A stretch of 64,000 bases of DNA, from NCBI RefSeq assembly GCF_020858115.1, contig NZ_JACYMM010000003.1, positions 310,001 to 374,000 on the forward strand. The letters run 5' to 3'. The notes under the pieces were generated by a model, which was not told where the DNA came from, made no database searches, and worked only from the letters and a program-made list of their open reading frames with translations. The first letter of the stretch is position 1. The number at the start of each line of letters is the position of its first letter. The stretch is from Janthinobacterium sp. FW305-129 (GTDB lineage Bacteria; Pseudomonadota; Gammaproteobacteria; Burkholderiales; Burkholderiaceae_D). Shown piece after piece: positions 17,734 to 27,419 of the stretch. Made by a program: the position numbers and the translations under genes.

Positions 17734-18472
17734 GGCGTTTTGTCCATTTTTCTGTCAATTCTTCCACGGCCATGGCGCTGACCATGCCCGCCACCACAGC
17801 CACCAGCAAGCCCAGCTTATACGGCAGGCTGAAGGCCAGCACGGCCACCGCGCCCGCCACCAGCACGCCGCACAGGGCGGCGCGGCTGAGGATCAGCGGC
17901 ACCGTCACGCACAGGATCGCCAGCGTGCCAGCGAAACCCAGCCCCCATTCGGCCGGCACGACGGCGCCCAGCACGATGCCGATGAAGGAACCGGTTTGCC
18001 AGGCCAGCCAGTTGGGGTAGATCAAGCCTTTCAGGAAAGGCAGCTTGGCCGGGTCCGGCGTTTCGTGCGGGTAACGCTGCAGAAACAGGCCCACCGTGAT
18101 GTCGCCCGCCACATAGCCGAGCGCAAAGCGCTGGCGCCACGGCAAATGCGCGAAATGGGGGGCCAGCAGCACGGAAAATATAACAAAACGCAAATTGACG
18201 ACGAGCGCCGTGGCGAAGATCACCCACACGGGCGCTTGCGCGGCCAGCAGGGGCAAGGAAGCGAGCTGGGCCGAGCCGGCAAAGACAAACAGGGTCATGG
18301 CGCCCGCCTGCGCCACCGTCAGGCCGCTTTTCACCATGGCCACGCCTACCACCATGCCCCAGGCGGCGATGCCCAGCAAGGTGGGCGCCCCCAGGTTCAG
18401 GCCGGCGCGCCAGGCGTCTTTCAGCAGGGCATCGTCCTTGTCGGCCAGCACGGCGTTCACGCGGGTGTTCAT
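17726..18472 (-). CDS. azlC: AzlC-family branched-chain amino acid transporter subunit
   Basis: This 248-residue integral membrane protein has several hydrophobic helices. AzlC blocks include GIAAWGMVVGVAMVKSGL, TLFVFAGSAQLASLPLL, VVNLRFVIFS and GYVAGDITVGLFLQRYP. With AzlD it probably exports branched-chain amino acids; the substrate is inferred from the family. The ATG at 18472 precedes a polar N-terminus and fits the family; the frame is open further upstream. It is the first gene of the long minus-strand run ending at tsaC. Confidence 0.9.
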   Translation of the reverse strand: MNTRVNAVLADKDDALLKDAWRAGLNLGAPTLLGIAAWGMVVGVAMVKSGLTVAQAGAMTLFVFAGSAQLASLPLLAAQAPVWVIFATALVVNLRFVIFSVLLAPHFAHLPWRQRFALGYVAGDITVGLFLQRYPHETPDPAKLPFLKGLIYPNWLAWQTGSFIGIVLGAVVPAEWGLGFAGTLAILCVTVPLILSRAALCGVLVAGAVAVLAFSLPYKLGLLVAVVAGMVSAMAVEELTEKWTKRHV

Positions 18473-18730
18473 GCGAGCCCCCGGCAGGCTGGGTGTGGTA
18501 ACTGCACAACAATGGTGCATGGCGACAAGGGCGGCAACGGTGATACCGGCAAGGCAAATCCAGTCAGTGTGGCGCTGCAGCCGCCATATTTCCGCAAAAA
18601 ACCGCGCCGCAGCCGTAGATGATCGAGCCGACATTTTAGCCATGATTTTTGCTGTCTGCCTGAATCCGTTAAAATCGTACTTTTGGCAGCAGCCGACTTC
18701 CTTCCATACAGCCTCACGGAGCATGACAAG

Positions 18731-18925
18731 ATGACAAAAACCACCCAGCCAGCGGTCGAACTCGACAGTAAAGACTTGCCAGCCCACTGCCCTAACCCGG
18801 CCATGCCGCTGTGGTCGTCGCATCCGCGCGTGTTTCTGGAATTCAACAAAGACGGTATCGCCAAGTGCCCGTACTGCGGCACGGCCTACACCCTGAAGGA
18901 AGGCGCCAGCGCCGGCCATCATTAA
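18731..18925 (+). CDS. small zinc-finger protein (CHCC type)
   Basis: This 64-residue protein has a Cys/His/Cys-Cys pattern (AHC...SSHP...CPYCG), as in the zf-CHCC family related to mitochondrial complex I subunit NDUFS6. Bacterial members are very widespread in proteobacteria; their role is not settled. The ATG at 18731 has CGGAG about ten bases upstream. It is divergent from azlC and is followed by the NTF2-fold gene on the same strand. Confidence 0.85.
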   Translation: MTKTTQPAVELDSKDLPAHCPNPAMPLWSSHPRVFLEFNKDGIAKCPYCGTAYTLKEGASAGHH

Positions 18926-18983
18926 ACTGCCCAGCGGCGCGCCCCCAGCGCGCCGTTTTTATGTGCACCAGCCCGGAGTCGTC

Positions 18984-19409
18984 ATGAAACGTCTGAAAGA
19001 ACTCAATGGCAGCGCCGCGGAAGTCGAAGCGGCGTTCTACGATGCCTTGCACCGCGCCGACCTCGAAGCGCTGATGGCGCTATGGGCCGACGATGAAGAA
19101 ATCGTCTGCATCCACCCGGGCGGCGCGCGCCTGATCGGCCATGCCGCCATCCGCGCCTCGTGGGAAACCATCCTGGCGGGCGGCGGCCTGCACATCGTGC
19201 CGGCGCAACTGCATGAAACGCACAACCTGATGAGTTCAGTGCACACGGTGATCGAAGGCGTGACCCAGGAAGAAGGCGGCCCGGCGCACTTGCTGGCGAC
19301 GAATGTGTATGTGAAAACGCCGCGCGGCTGGCGCATCGTGCTGCACCACGCCTCCATCGCGCCCGGCGGCGCGCCGGCAGACGCTGCGGGAGCGCAGATC
19401 CTGCACTGA
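18984..19409 (+). CDS. NTF2-like (SnoaL/DUF4440-type) domain protein
   Basis: This single-domain protein of 141 residues is predicted to fold as an alpha-plus-beta cone. Typical features are the N-terminal helix VEAAFYDALHRADLEALMALWADDEEIVCIHPGG, the block GHAAIRASWETIL, and the C-terminal strand GWRIVLHHAS. Members range from enzymes to ligand binders, so no function is assigned. The ATG at 18984 has CGGAG upstream. Its stop overlaps the next start (TGATG), so it is coupled to the YheT hydrolase. Confidence 0.8.
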   Translation: MKRLKELNGSAAEVEAAFYDALHRADLEALMALWADDEEIVCIHPGGARLIGHAAIRASWETILAGGGLHIVPAQLHETHNLMSSVHTVIEGVTQEEGGPAHLLATNVYVKTPRGWRIVLHHASIAPGGAPADAAGAQILH

Positions 19410-20434
19410 TGTCTTTATCTCATTCCTACACCGCCCCGCTGTGGCTGCCCGGCGGCCATGCACAGACGATTTATCCGGCCGTGTGCCTCGCCAAGCCGGC
19501 CGTGGCCTTCCGCCGCGAACGCTGGCAAGCGCCCGATGGCGACTTCGTCGACGTCGACCTGGTCGACGGCCAGCCGGGCCAGCCCTTCGTGGTGCTGTTC
19601 CACGGCCTGGAAGGTTCATCGAACAGCCATTACGCGCGCGCCCTGATGGCCGAGGTGGCCGCACGCGGCTGGTCGGGCGCCGTGCCGCATTTTCGCGGCT
19701 GCTCAGGCGAAGCCAACCTGGCGCCGCGCTTTTACCATTCGGGCGATGCGCAGGAAGTGGACTGGGTCGTGCGCACACTGCGCCCGCGCGCCACGGGCAA
19801 GTTTTATGCGGCCGGCGTGTCGCTGGGCGGCAACGCCCTGCTGTGCTGGCTGGGCCAGTCGCAGCACCAGGCCGAGATCGTCGATGCGGCGGCTGCCGTG
19901 TCGGCGCCCCTTGATCTGGCGCAAGGCGGCAAGGCCTTGTCGTCCGGCGCGAACCGGCTGTACACGCGCATGTTCCTGAACACCTTGAAACCCAAATGCC
20001 TGGCCAAGCTGGAACAGTTTCCCGGCCTGTTCGCGCGCGAGGCCATGCTGGCCGCGCGCGACTTGCACGCCTTCGACAATGTCGTCACGGCGCCCCTGCA
20101 CGGCTACCGCGACGCCGACGATTACTGGCACCGCGCCAGCGCCAAGCACGTCTTGCACGACATCACCGTGCCGACCCTGGTGCTGAATGCGCAGAACGAC
20201 CCCTTCCTGCCCGGGCGCTTCTTGCCGCGCAGCGCCGCGCCGACGGTCACGCTCGAGTATCCGCGCCACGGCGGCCACGTCGGCTTTGCGGCAGGCAAGT
20301 TGCCGGGAAGCACACGCTGGCTGCCGCAGCGCCTGATGCATTTTTTTGAAGGCGGCAACACGGCGCCATCAGCGCCGCAAACCTGTCACGCTGGCGCTGC
20401 GCGCACTCACACGGAAAACACTACACATGGATGA
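19409..20434 (+). CDS. yheT: YheT-family alpha/beta hydrolase
   Basis: This 341-residue alpha/beta hydrolase is of the YheT (ABHD1/3-like) family. N-terminal LWLPGGHAQT is diagnostic. FHGLEGSSNSHY forms the oxyanion region, GVSLGGN carries the nucleophile Ser, and NDPFLPGRF and HGGHVGF supply the acid and base. The natural substrate of bacterial members is not known. A poorly conserved tail follows the catalytic domain and overlaps the next gene by eight bases. Confidence 0.88.
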   Translation: MSLSHSYTAPLWLPGGHAQTIYPAVCLAKPAVAFRRERWQAPDGDFVDVDLVDGQPGQPFVVLFHGLEGSSNSHYARALMAEVAARGWSGAVPHFRGCSGEANLAPRFYHSGDAQEVDWVVRTLRPRATGKFYAAGVSLGGNALLCWLGQSQHQAEIVDAAAAVSAPLDLAQGGKALSSGANRLYTRMFLNTLKPKCLAKLEQFPGLFAREAMLAARDLHAFDNVVTAPLHGYRDADDYWHRASAKHVLHDITVPTLVLNAQNDPFLPGRFLPRSAAPTVTLEYPRHGGHVGFAAGKLPGSTRWLPQRLMHFFEGGNTAPSAPQTCHAGAARTHTENTTHG

Positions 20435-21017
20435 ACTCGTCAAGCAGGCCCTGGCCAAATGGCCGAACGTGCCCCACTGCTACGGCTGGCTGGGCCTGGA
20501 TGCGCGCGGCCACTGGCGCATGCGCGACCAGCAGGCGCAACAGCAGCAACTGCCTGGCGACAAGATCGCCCACGTGGCCCTGTTGAGCTTTATCAACCGC
20601 AATTATGGCCATGACGAACGCGGTTGCTGGTTTTTCCAGAACGGCCCGCAGCGCGTCTACCTGAACCTGGAAGCGACGCCGTATATCGCCCGCAGCGATC
20701 CGCGACACGGTTTTGTCTTGCAGACGGGCGCGCCGCTGGCGGCCATCGAGGCAGCGTATCTGTGCGACAACGGCGCCTTGATCTTGCGCAACGATCATAT
20801 CGTGGCGCAGGTCGATGACCGCGACATGGCGCAGGTGCTGGCATCGCTGCGCCTCGATGGACAGGCGGCCAGCGACGAGGCCTTGCTGGCCTGGCTGGAA
20901 GAAGGGCAAGGAAACTTGACTTTATTACATGACGGCAAGGAGGTCGCCGTGCAGCCGCTGCGCTACGATGCAGTGCCGACAACCTTCGGCTTCCAGCGCG
21001 CGCCGCTGGCCGAGTAA
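20427..21017 (+). CDS. conserved hypothetical protein, soluble
   Basis: I cannot assign this 196-residue protein to a family with certainty. It has no signal peptide or membrane segment. Visible features are an N-terminal WPNVPHCYGWLGLDARGHWRM, then NYGHDERGCWFFQNGPQRVYLNLEATPYIAR and an acidic Leu-rich C-terminal part. It is translationally coupled to yheT (eight-base overlap), which suggests a shared role. The ATG at 20427 fits the coupling. Confidence 0.75.
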   Translation: MDELVKQALAKWPNVPHCYGWLGLDARGHWRMRDQQAQQQQLPGDKIAHVALLSFINRNYGHDERGCWFFQNGPQRVYLNLEATPYIARSDPRHGFVLQTGAPLAAIEAAYLCDNGALILRNDHIVAQVDDRDMAQVLASLRLDGQAASDEALLAWLEEGQGNLTLLHDGKEVAVQPLRYDAVPTTFGFQRAPLAE

Positions 21018-21020
21018 AAA

Positions 21021-22700
21021 CTAGCCCTTCTGGTCCTTGATCTGTTCGCGGCGTTTTTCCTGCAACTCGCGCTCGCGCGCATCGATCACGGCCTGGTCAT
21101 AAAAGGTCGCGTCCGTCGACTTGCGGGCGATCGTCAACTGGTCCAGCGCGGCCATGGTGGCGCCCTGCAGCACATAGGATTCGGCCAGGGCCATGTGCTG
21201 CAAGGTCATCTTGCCCTGGTCCGCATAGGCTTTCGCCAGTAAATCGTACAATTCCGGCTCTTCCTTATAGAGCTGCACCTGATCGCGCAAATACAAGGTT
21301 GCCTGCTCCAGCTTGCCGGCAGCCATCAGCGCTTCCGCATACTGGTGGGCAATGCCGCGCGAGAGGGGAAACTGCTGGCGCGCAGAGTCCGCCGCCTTCA
21401 GGGCTTGCTGCGCCACTTCCTTCTTTTGCGCCGGCATCAACAGCACTTCCAGCCCCATCGCCGCCAGCAGCGAATTGGGGCCCTGCGTGCCGCCCGAGGT
21501 AAACACGTTGGGCCCGGCCGGCTGCTGCAGGGCGGCATTGGCCGCATCGAGTTCCTTCTGCGCCTCCGCCGGCTTGCCCTGCTTGACGGCGACAAAGGAC
21601 AAGCCGTAATGGGCGGCCACCACCTGGAAGCGGCTTTGCTGTTCCAGCTGCGTCTTGAAGACGGCGCCGGCATTCAACAGGCCTTGCACGCTTTCATCCT
21701 GCAGCACGCGGGCGCGCGCCCGGGCCAGGTGGAAACTCAGGCTGTCCGGACGCTGCTTGTAGGGCTGCTCGCGGATGCGCGCCTGGATGTCGGCGATGCG
21801 TTCCGTCGTCAGCGGGTGGGTCTGCAGATAGGCGGGCATCAGGTCGCTGTACGAACGGCTGGCCGCCTGCATGCGGCCGAAGAAGGCCACCATGCCGGTG
21901 GTATCGAAACCGGCTTCGCCCATGATCTGGAAACCGATGCGGTCCGCCTCGCGTTCGGCGTCGCGGCCGAAATTGAGCTGGCGCTGGATGGCCAGGCCCT
22001 GGCCGGCGGCAAACACGCCCATGGCCACGTCGCCGCCCGCCCGCGAAGCGAGCGCCGCCAGCAGCATGGCCGCCAGCGGCATCAGGGCATCCTGGCGCTG
22101 CTGGCCCAGCATGCGCGCGATATGGCGCTGCGCCACGTGGCCGATCTCGTGCGACAGCACGGACGCCAGTTCCGCCTCCGTTTGCGCCGCCAGCACCAGC
22201 GCCGAGTGCACGCCGATGAAGCCGCCCGGCAAGGCAAACGCGTTCAACTGGGGATCGCGCACGGCAAAGAAGAAATAATCGTAATTCGTTTCGCCGCGCA
22301 CGCTGGGGCGCGCCGCCACGAGGGCGTTGCCGAAGGTATTCAGGTATTCGAGCAAGGGCGCATCGTCGAGATAGTCGCGGTCGCCGCGGATGCCACGCAT
22401 GATTTCCTCGCCGATCTTGCGCTCCATCGCCGGCGACAGGTCTTCGCGTGACGTATCGCCCAGGTTCGGCAGGTTCGGCGCCGGCGGCACGGCCAGCGGC
22501 GTCCAGCTGGAGGCCGGCTTGGCGGCAGCGCCGGCAACCTGCGCCGCAGGGGCGGACGTATAGGTTTGCGCCAGCGCAAACGGCGCCGCCAGCCACAATG
22601 CGGCCAGCATGGATGCGCGCCGGGAGCCGCGCCGCCATGCCGCACCGGCGTTTTCAAGTACGATCGGAAGGGGAGTTTTTGAATTCACGGGTGCTATCAT
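21021..22700 (-). CDS. bepA: M48-family metalloprotease with TPR region (BepA-like)
   Basis: This exported zinc protease of about 559 residues resembles E. coli BepA (YfgC), a periplasmic protease and chaperone for outer-membrane protein assembly. It has an N-terminal signal-like segment ([14 protein letters not shown]), the zinc motif [10 protein letters not shown], and a third ligand in EREADRIG. The C-terminal half holds helical repeats of TPR type. The start is uncertain: the ATG at 22700 follows AAGGT, and the frame is open to 22772. It converges with the preceding hypothetical gene with a three-base gap. Confidence 0.88.
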   Translation of the reverse strand: MIAPVNSKTPLPIVLENAGAAWRRGSRRASMLAALWLAAPFALAQTYTSAPAAQVAGAAAKPASSWTPLAVPPAPNLPNLGDTSREDLSPAMERKIGEEIMRGIRGDRDYLDDAPLLEYLNTFGNALVAARPSVRGETNYDYFFFAVRDPQLNAFALPGGFIGVHSALVLAAQTEAELASVLSHEIGHVAQRHIARMLGQQRQDALMPLAAMLLAALASRAGGDVAMGVFAAGQGLAIQRQLNFGRDAEREADRIGFQIMGEAGFDTTGMVAFFGRMQAASRSYSDLMPAYLQTHPLTTERIADIQARIREQPYKQRPDSLSFHLARARARVLQDESVQGLLNAGAVFKTQLEQQSRFQVVAAHYGLSFVAVKQGKPAEAQKELDAANAALQQPAGPNVFTSGGTQGPNSLLAAMGLEVLLMPAQKKEVAQQALKAADSARQQFPLSRGIAHQYAEALMAAGKLEQATLYLRDQVQLYKEEPELYDLLAKAYADQGKMTLQHMALAESYVLQGATMAALDQLTIARKSTDATFYDQAVIDARERELQEKRREQIKDQKG

Positions 22701-22807
22701 ACCTTGTTCGCGGCGCCGTTTCCGCGCGACAGGCATGCGATATGCTTGTGGCACGGCTTTGCATTCCGGCATGCCGCACCCTCATTTCCCGACCCTATTT
22801 TGACGCC

Positions 22808-23314
22808 ATGACAACAGCAGACAAGCAAGCCCCCGCCGGGGAACTGACTCATTTCGACGCCACGGGCCAGGCCCATATGGTCGACGTGGGCAGCAAGGAA
22901 GACACGCGCCGCAGCGCCGTGGCCGCCGGCACCATCCGCATGCAGCCCGCCACCCTGGCCTTGATCATTTCCGGCAATGCCAAAAAGGGCGACGTGCTGG
23001 GCATCGCCCGCATCGCCGCCATCATGGGCGCCAAGCGCACCAGCGACCTGATCCCCCTGTGCCACCCGCTGGCCCTCACGCGCGTCACCGTCGACTTCGA
23101 AGTGGATGAAGCGGCCAACAGCGTGCACTGCCGCGCCCAGGTCGACACGACGGGCAAGACGGGCGTGGAAATGGAAGCGCTCACGTCCGTGCAGATCGGC
23201 TTGCTGACCATCTACGACATGTGCAAGGCCGTCGACCGGGGCATGGTCATGACCAACATGCGCGTGCTGGAAAAGCATGGCGGCAAGTCGGGCGATTGGC
23301 ACGCCGAGGCGTAA
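22808..23314 (+). CDS. moaC: cyclic pyranopterin monophosphate synthase
   Basis: MoaC acts with MoaA to form cyclic pyranopterin monophosphate, the first intermediate of molybdenum cofactor. The 168-residue product shows DIPLCHP-type [37 protein letters not shown] and the C-terminal KHGGKSGDW, all typical. The ATG at 22808 gives the usual length; the frame is open upstream to 22448. No other molybdenum cofactor gene is in the window. Its TAA abuts the reverse-strand TAA of the next gene (TAATTA). Confidence 0.95.
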   Translation: MTTADKQAPAGELTHFDATGQAHMVDVGSKEDTRRSAVAAGTIRMQPATLALIISGNAKKGDVLGIARIAAIMGAKRTSDLIPLCHPLALTRVTVDFEVDEAANSVHCRAQVDTTGKTGVEMEALTSVQIGLLTIYDMCKAVDRGMVMTNMRVLEKHGGKSGDWHAEA

Positions 23315-23695
23315 TTATGCTACTTGGCGCGCCTGCTGGCCTCGGACGCGGCGCAAGTCGCGCAGCAACCATAGGGCGCACGCCAGGCACAGCCCGATGA
23401 TGGCCACGGACAGGGGCAGGTGGAACTGTTCCTGTCCCGCCAGCGCAAAGCCGGCGTGAATGAGAAAGGTGCCCGCGCCCAGCGCGGCGCACACTGCCGC
23501 ATAGCGGGGCGCCAGCCGGGTGTCCAGCAGCACATGCCGGTAACCGGTCAGCACCACGGCGATCGCCGCCAGGTTAAACACCAGAAAACCCTGCACGCCG
23601 CCCGGCACATGAAACATTTCCCATTCCCGCCAGTAAGCCGCATCGATCTGGTGCAGGATCAATGACAACATCGTCCAGAAGTAGCTGCGCGACAT
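23315..23695 (-). CDS. small integral membrane protein, unassigned
   Basis: This 126-residue protein has about four hydrophobic segments and a conspicuous block HQIDAAYWREWEMFHVPGG near the N-terminus. The charged and aromatic motif between helices suggests a conserved small family (possibly DUF6713), but I cannot confirm it. The ATG at 23695 lies inside the left arm of a long inverted repeat. An upstream ATG at 23752 is in frame but would cross the whole repeat. It converges with moaC with no intervening base. Confidence 0.7.
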   Translation of the reverse strand: MSRSYFWTMLSLILHQIDAAYWREWEMFHVPGGVQGFLVFNLAAIAVVLTGYRHVLLDTRLAPRYAAVCAALGAGTFLIHAGFALAGQEQFHLPLSVAIIGLCLACALWLLRDLRRVRGQQARQVA

Positions 23696-23743
23696 AAGGT
23701 TTACATTCGTTAATATTGACGCAATTGTAAATCTTATGTCGCG
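23688..23743. repeat. 18-bp inverted repeat with 20-bp spacer over a start codon
   Basis: Arms 23688-23705 and 23726-23743 are reverse complements except at one position, giving CGCGACATAAGGTTTACA against CGCGACATAAGATTTACA. The spacer is AT-rich. The left arm contains the start codon of the small membrane protein on the minus strand. The right arm carries the same TTATGTCGCG start context on the plus strand. Confidence 0.85.
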
Positions 23744-23854
23744 GACCGTCACGCACGGTATTCTTGGATAGCAATATCAATTTCATTGATCTAAATGCTT
23801 TTTCATCAAGAAATCATGCATACTGCGTATCGACAATATCCAGATGAGCATCGC

Positions 23855-24577
23855 ATGACTAGCAACAAACCCACCGCGGAAAGCAAGCTCCAGGACTTCG
23901 AATTCGAGGCCATGAATCTGCAGGTGGGTGGACGCATCCAGTTCATCACGCATCGCACCATCAAACCCATCCAGCATTTCTCGACCCTGATCGGCTATGT
24001 GAAGGACGAGTACCTGATCGTCAAGATTCCCATGGAAAACGGCGCGTCCATCGTGCTCAACGAGGGCGACAAGCTGACCATCCGCGTGTTTTCCGGCGTC
24101 ACCGTGTGTTCGTTTTCCTGCAGCGTGCTGCGCATCTTCGGCCGCCCGCTCAACTACGTGCACCTGAGCTTTCCCGATGCCATCCAGGGCACCAGCCTGC
24201 GCACGGCCATGCGCGTGAAAGTGGAGATTCCCGCGCAGCTGAGCTACCGCGACGTGGCGGCCGTGCCCGTCTTCATCGTCAACCTCAGCGTCTCGGGCGC
24301 GCTGATCGAGGCGCCCGGGATGCTCACGCCCGACGACGACGGCGTAGCGCTCAGCTTTACCCTGCTAGTGCAGCCGAACAAGCATCAGATGCGCGTCAAT
24401 ACGCGCGCCCGCATCCAGAACGTCAGCGTGAGCAAGCCGTCGAACGGCCACGCCGCCGAAGTGGCGGAAATCTATACGTATGGCGTGCAATTCATCGACC
24501 TGGAACCGACCCACTACACGCTGCTGCAAAACCTCACCTATGAAGCACTGATCGCGGACCGGCAAAAAATCGTCTGA
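23855..24577 (+). CDS. PilZ-domain protein, YcgR-like flagellar brake type
   Basis: This 240-residue protein has two beta domains. An N-terminal YcgR-like domain (about 10-110) includes IQFITHRTIKPIQHFSTLIGYVKDEYLIVKIP. A PilZ domain carries the c-di-GMP motif RTAMR (RxxxR) and NLSVSG ([D/N]xSxxG). It should bind cyclic di-GMP and modulate motility or pilus behaviour; the target is not visible. The start is uncertain: ATG 23855 fits a compact family N-terminus, with in-frame ATGs at 23795 and 23816. It converges with the pilin gene. Confidence 0.87.
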   Translation: MTSNKPTAESKLQDFEFEAMNLQVGGRIQFITHRTIKPIQHFSTLIGYVKDEYLIVKIPMENGASIVLNEGDKLTIRVFSGVTVCSFSCSVLRIFGRPLNYVHLSFPDAIQGTSLRTAMRVKVEIPAQLSYRDVAAVPVFIVNLSVSGALIEAPGMLTPDDDGVALSFTLLVQPNKHQMRVNTRARIQNVSVSKPSNGHAAEVAEIYTYGVQFIDLEPTHYTLLQNLTYEALIADRQKIV

Positions 24578-24598
24578 CGCTGGCGCGGCAGGCGCCGC

Positions 24599-25063
24599 TC
24601 ACTGCGTCGCCACCACCTTGGGAATATTGTTCCTGGTAATGGCTTCCTTCGCCGCCGCATTCGTCACGCTGGTGCTGTTAAACCAGCTCAGGCTGCTGGA
24701 GCCGACCTGCAGCTCCATGCTCACCGTCTGGCCGCCCATGCCGCTGCCCAAGTCGCCCGCCAGGGTCAGTTCGATATTGCCCTTGTCGACCTTGCCGCTG
24801 GCCACTTCGCGCGTCGGACTGAACAAGGGGATGGCGCTGGGCACGGCCTGGGTGGGCGTGCTGCAGGCGGCAGCCAGCCCGCCGTTTTCCTGCACGCACA
24901 GGGCCACGGCCGTTTTCAACGGTGCGGCGGCGGCCAGCACGTTGCTGACCTTGGCCCGCATCGTGTAGTCGCCGTACTGGGGAATGGCCACGGCCGCCAG
25001 GATGCCGGCGATGGCCACCACGATCATCAGTTCTATCAGGGTAAATCCGCTCTGCGCGCGCAT
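24599..25063 (-). CDS. pilA: type IV pilin, major-pilin-like
   Basis: This 154-residue prepilin has a six-residue leader (MRAQSG) before the N-methylated Phe and the conserved helix [24 protein letters not shown] with Glu5. A Cys pair lies in the middle (near residues 57 and 67), rather than the C-terminal disulfide loop of classic pilins. The C-terminal part is Ser/Thr-rich. The ATG at 25063 has GGGAGGA upstream. No other pilus gene is adjacent, so assembly genes must lie elsewhere. A PilZ protein is encoded opposite. Confidence 0.9.
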   Translation of the reverse strand: MRAQSGFTLIELMIVVAIAGILAAVAIPQYGDYTMRAKVSNVLAAAAPLKTAVALCVQENGGLAAACSTPTQAVPSAIPLFSPTREVASGKVDKGNIELTLAGDLGSGMGGQTVSMELQVGSSSLSWFNSTSVTNAAAKEAITRNNIPKVVATQ

Positions 25064-25222
25064 CGCATCCTCCCGGAGTGCAGTTGGTCACGCCGTGCAT
25101 GGTGCAAGCGCCATGCCAGCGGCACGCCCGGGCAGCGGCGATACACATGGAAAGAAAAGCGACACTTTTTGGCAGGTTAGGACCGACGCCGTCGCCCCAG
25201 GCCGGAAAGCGGCGTGTCGTGC

Positions 25223-25258
25223 GGACAAAAAAAAGGAGCCGAAGCTCCTTTTTTGTCC
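25223..25258 (-). terminator. intrinsic terminator after sucD
   Basis: AGGAGC-CGAA-GCTCCT is flanked by long A and T runs and an outer GGACA/TGTCC pair. On the minus strand it ends the sucC-sucD transcript with a run of eight Ts. Confidence 0.92.
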
Positions 25259-25279
25259 TGCATCAATACCGGGCTGAAA

Positions 25280-26161
25280 TTACAGCATGGCTTTCAGCAG
25301 ACGCGCCATTTCCGACGGGTTTTTGGTCACGGTGATGCCGCAAGCTTCCATGATTTCCAGCTTGGCTTGCGCCGTATCGGCACCGCCCGAGATCAGCGCG
25401 CCGGCGTGGCCCATGCGCTTGCCTGGAGGAGCCGTCACGCCAGCGATGAAGCCGACGACCGGTTTTTTCATGTTGTCTTTGATCCAATAAGCCGCGTTGG
25501 CTTCGTCCGGACCGCCGATTTCGCCGATCATGATGACCGCGTCGGTATCCGGATCGTCATTGAACATCTTCATGATGTCGATGTGCTTCAGACCGTTGAT
25601 CGGGTCGCCGCCGATGCCGACTGCCGACGATTGGCCCAGGCCCAGTGCGGTCAGCTGACCCACTGCTTCATAGGTCAGGGTGCCCGAACGCGAAACCACG
25701 CCGATACGGCCCTTCTTGTGGATGTGGCCTGGCATGATGCCGATCTTGATTTCGTCTGGCGTGATCAAGCCTGGGCAGTTAGGGCCCAGCAGCAAGGTTT
25801 TGCTGTTGGCTTTAGCCATGCGGTCTTTCAGGGCCATCATGTCACGGACAGGAATGCCTTCGGTGATGCAAATGGCCAGATCCATTTCAGCTTCGACAGC
25901 TTCCCAGATCGCCGCTGCCGCGCCTGCTGGCGGCACGTAGATCACGGAAACGTTGGCGCCGGTTTCTTTTTTCGCTTCGGTAACGTTAGCGAAAATTGGA
26001 ATGCCTTCGAAATCTTCGCCGGCTTTCTTCGGGTTCACGCCTGCCACGAAGGCAGCTTTGCCGTTCGCGTAGTCGCGGCAACCGCGGGTGTGGAACTGGC
26101 CGGTCTTGCCGGTGATCCCTTGGGTAACGACTTTGGTATCTTTATTGATCAGAATGGACAT
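25280..26161 (-). CDS. sucD: succinate-CoA ligase, alpha subunit
   Basis: The alpha subunit of succinyl-CoA synthetase binds CoA and carries the phosphohistidine of this TCA-cycle enzyme. The 293-residue product begins with GITGKTGQFHTRGCRDYANG. It has the CoA-binding and central blocks YVPPAGAA and GPNCPGLI, followed by the active-site region GKRMGHAGALISGG. It follows sucC by 13 bases. A clear terminator lies 22 bases downstream. Confidence 0.97.
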   Translation of the reverse strand: MSILINKDTKVVTQGITGKTGQFHTRGCRDYANGKAAFVAGVNPKKAGEDFEGIPIFANVTEAKKETGANVSVIYVPPAGAAAAIWEAVEAEMDLAICITEGIPVRDMMALKDRMAKANSKTLLLGPNCPGLITPDEIKIGIMPGHIHKKGRIGVVSRSGTLTYEAVGQLTALGLGQSSAVGIGGDPINGLKHIDIMKMFNDDPDTDAVIMIGEIGGPDEANAAYWIKDNMKKPVVGFIAGVTAPPGKRMGHAGALISGGADTAQAKLEIMEACGITVTKNPSEMARLLKAML

Positions 26162-26174
26162 GTTGATTCCTTAA

Positions 26175-27344
26175 TTAAGCTTGACCGGCAGCAGCGGCAA
26201 CGACGCTCTTGGCTGCATCTTCCATGGTGTCGGCTGCGATGATAGGCAGACCGGAATCGGCCAGCATCTTTTTGCCCAGGTCTTCGTTGGTGCCCTTCAT
26301 GCGCACCACCAGCGGTACGTTCAGCGAGACGGCTTTCACCGCGGCGATAACGCCTTCGGCGATCACGTCGCAACGCATGATGCCGCCGAAAATGTTCACC
26401 AGGATGGCTTTCAGGCCTGGGTTTTTCAGCATGATCTTGAACGCTTCGGTCACTTTTTCTGCCGTGGCGCCGCCGCCGACGTCCAGGAAGTTGGCTGGCT
26501 CGCCGCCGAACAGTTTAATCGTGTCCATGGTGGCCATGGCCAGGCCGGCGCCGTTCACCAGGCAACCGATGTTGCCGTCGAGCGAAATGTAGGCCAGGTC
26601 GAATTTCGACGCTTCGATTTCAGCTGGATCTTCTTCGTCCAGGTCGCGCAGGGCGACGATTTCCGGATGACGGAACAGGGCGTTCGGGTCAAAGTTGAAC
26701 TTGGCGTCCAGGGCGATGACCTTGCCGCTGCCGGTAACGATCAGCGGGTTGATTTCGGCCAGCGAGCAGTCGGTTTCCCAGTAGGCTTTGTACAGGCCTT
26801 GCAGGTTGACGCGGGCGTCGGCGATGGAGCCGGCAGGCACGCCGATCTTGGCGGCGATGTCGTCTGCCTGGGCATCGGTCAGGCCCGTGCCCGGATCGAT
26901 GGTCACGTGGTGGATTTTCTCAGGGTGGCTCTCGGCCACTTCTTCGATGTCCATGCCGCCTTCGGACGACGCCATCAGGACGATTTTCTGGGTAACGCGG
27001 TCGGTGACCAGCGAAACGTACAGTTCTTGCTTGATGTCGGCGCCTTCTTCCACCAGCAGGCGGTTGACTTTCTGGCCTTCGGCGCTGGTCTGATGCGTGA
27101 TCAGCTGCATGCCCATGATCTGGTCAGCGTATTCCTTGACCTGTTCCATCGATTTTGCCACTTTCACGCCGCCGCCCTTGCCGCGGCCACCTGCGTGGAT
27201 CTGCGCCTTGACAACCCATACCGGGCCGCCCAGGGTTTCCGCAGCCTTGACGGCTTCTTCGACGGACATGCACGGAATACCGCGTGGTACCGTCACTCCG
27301 TGCTGCCGGAGGATTTCTTTGGCTTGATACTCATGGATTTTCAT
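26175..27344 (-). CDS. sucC: succinate-CoA ligase (ADP-forming), beta subunit
   Basis: The ATP-grasp beta subunit makes or uses nucleotide triphosphate in the succinyl-CoA to succinate step. The 389-residue product starts [17 protein letters not shown] and shows [34 protein letters not shown] and the phosphate loop [26 protein letters not shown] follows. It is co-transcribed with sucD and probably with the DUF2889 gene 75 bases upstream. Confidence 0.97.
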   Translation of the reverse strand: MKIHEYQAKEILRQHGVTVPRGIPCMSVEEAVKAAETLGGPVWVVKAQIHAGGRGKGGGVKVAKSMEQVKEYADQIMGMQLITHQTSAEGQKVNRLLVEEGADIKQELYVSLVTDRVTQKIVLMASSEGGMDIEEVAESHPEKIHHVTIDPGTGLTDAQADDIAAKIGVPAGSIADARVNLQGLYKAYWETDCSLAEINPLIVTGSGKVIALDAKFNFDPNALFRHPEIVALRDLDEEDPAEIEASKFDLAYISLDGNIGCLVNGAGLAMATMDTIKLFGGEPANFLDVGGGATAEKVTEAFKIMLKNPGLKAILVNIFGGIMRCDVIAEGVIAAVKAVSLNVPLVVRMKGTNEDLGKKMLADSGLPIIAADTMEDAAKSVVAAAAGQA

Positions 27345-27419
27345 GCTGGCTTCCCTTCTGATACTGATGTGTAAAAATACGGTTAGTGGTGCAAAAAAAC
27401 AGGAAATACAGCGCCGGGG

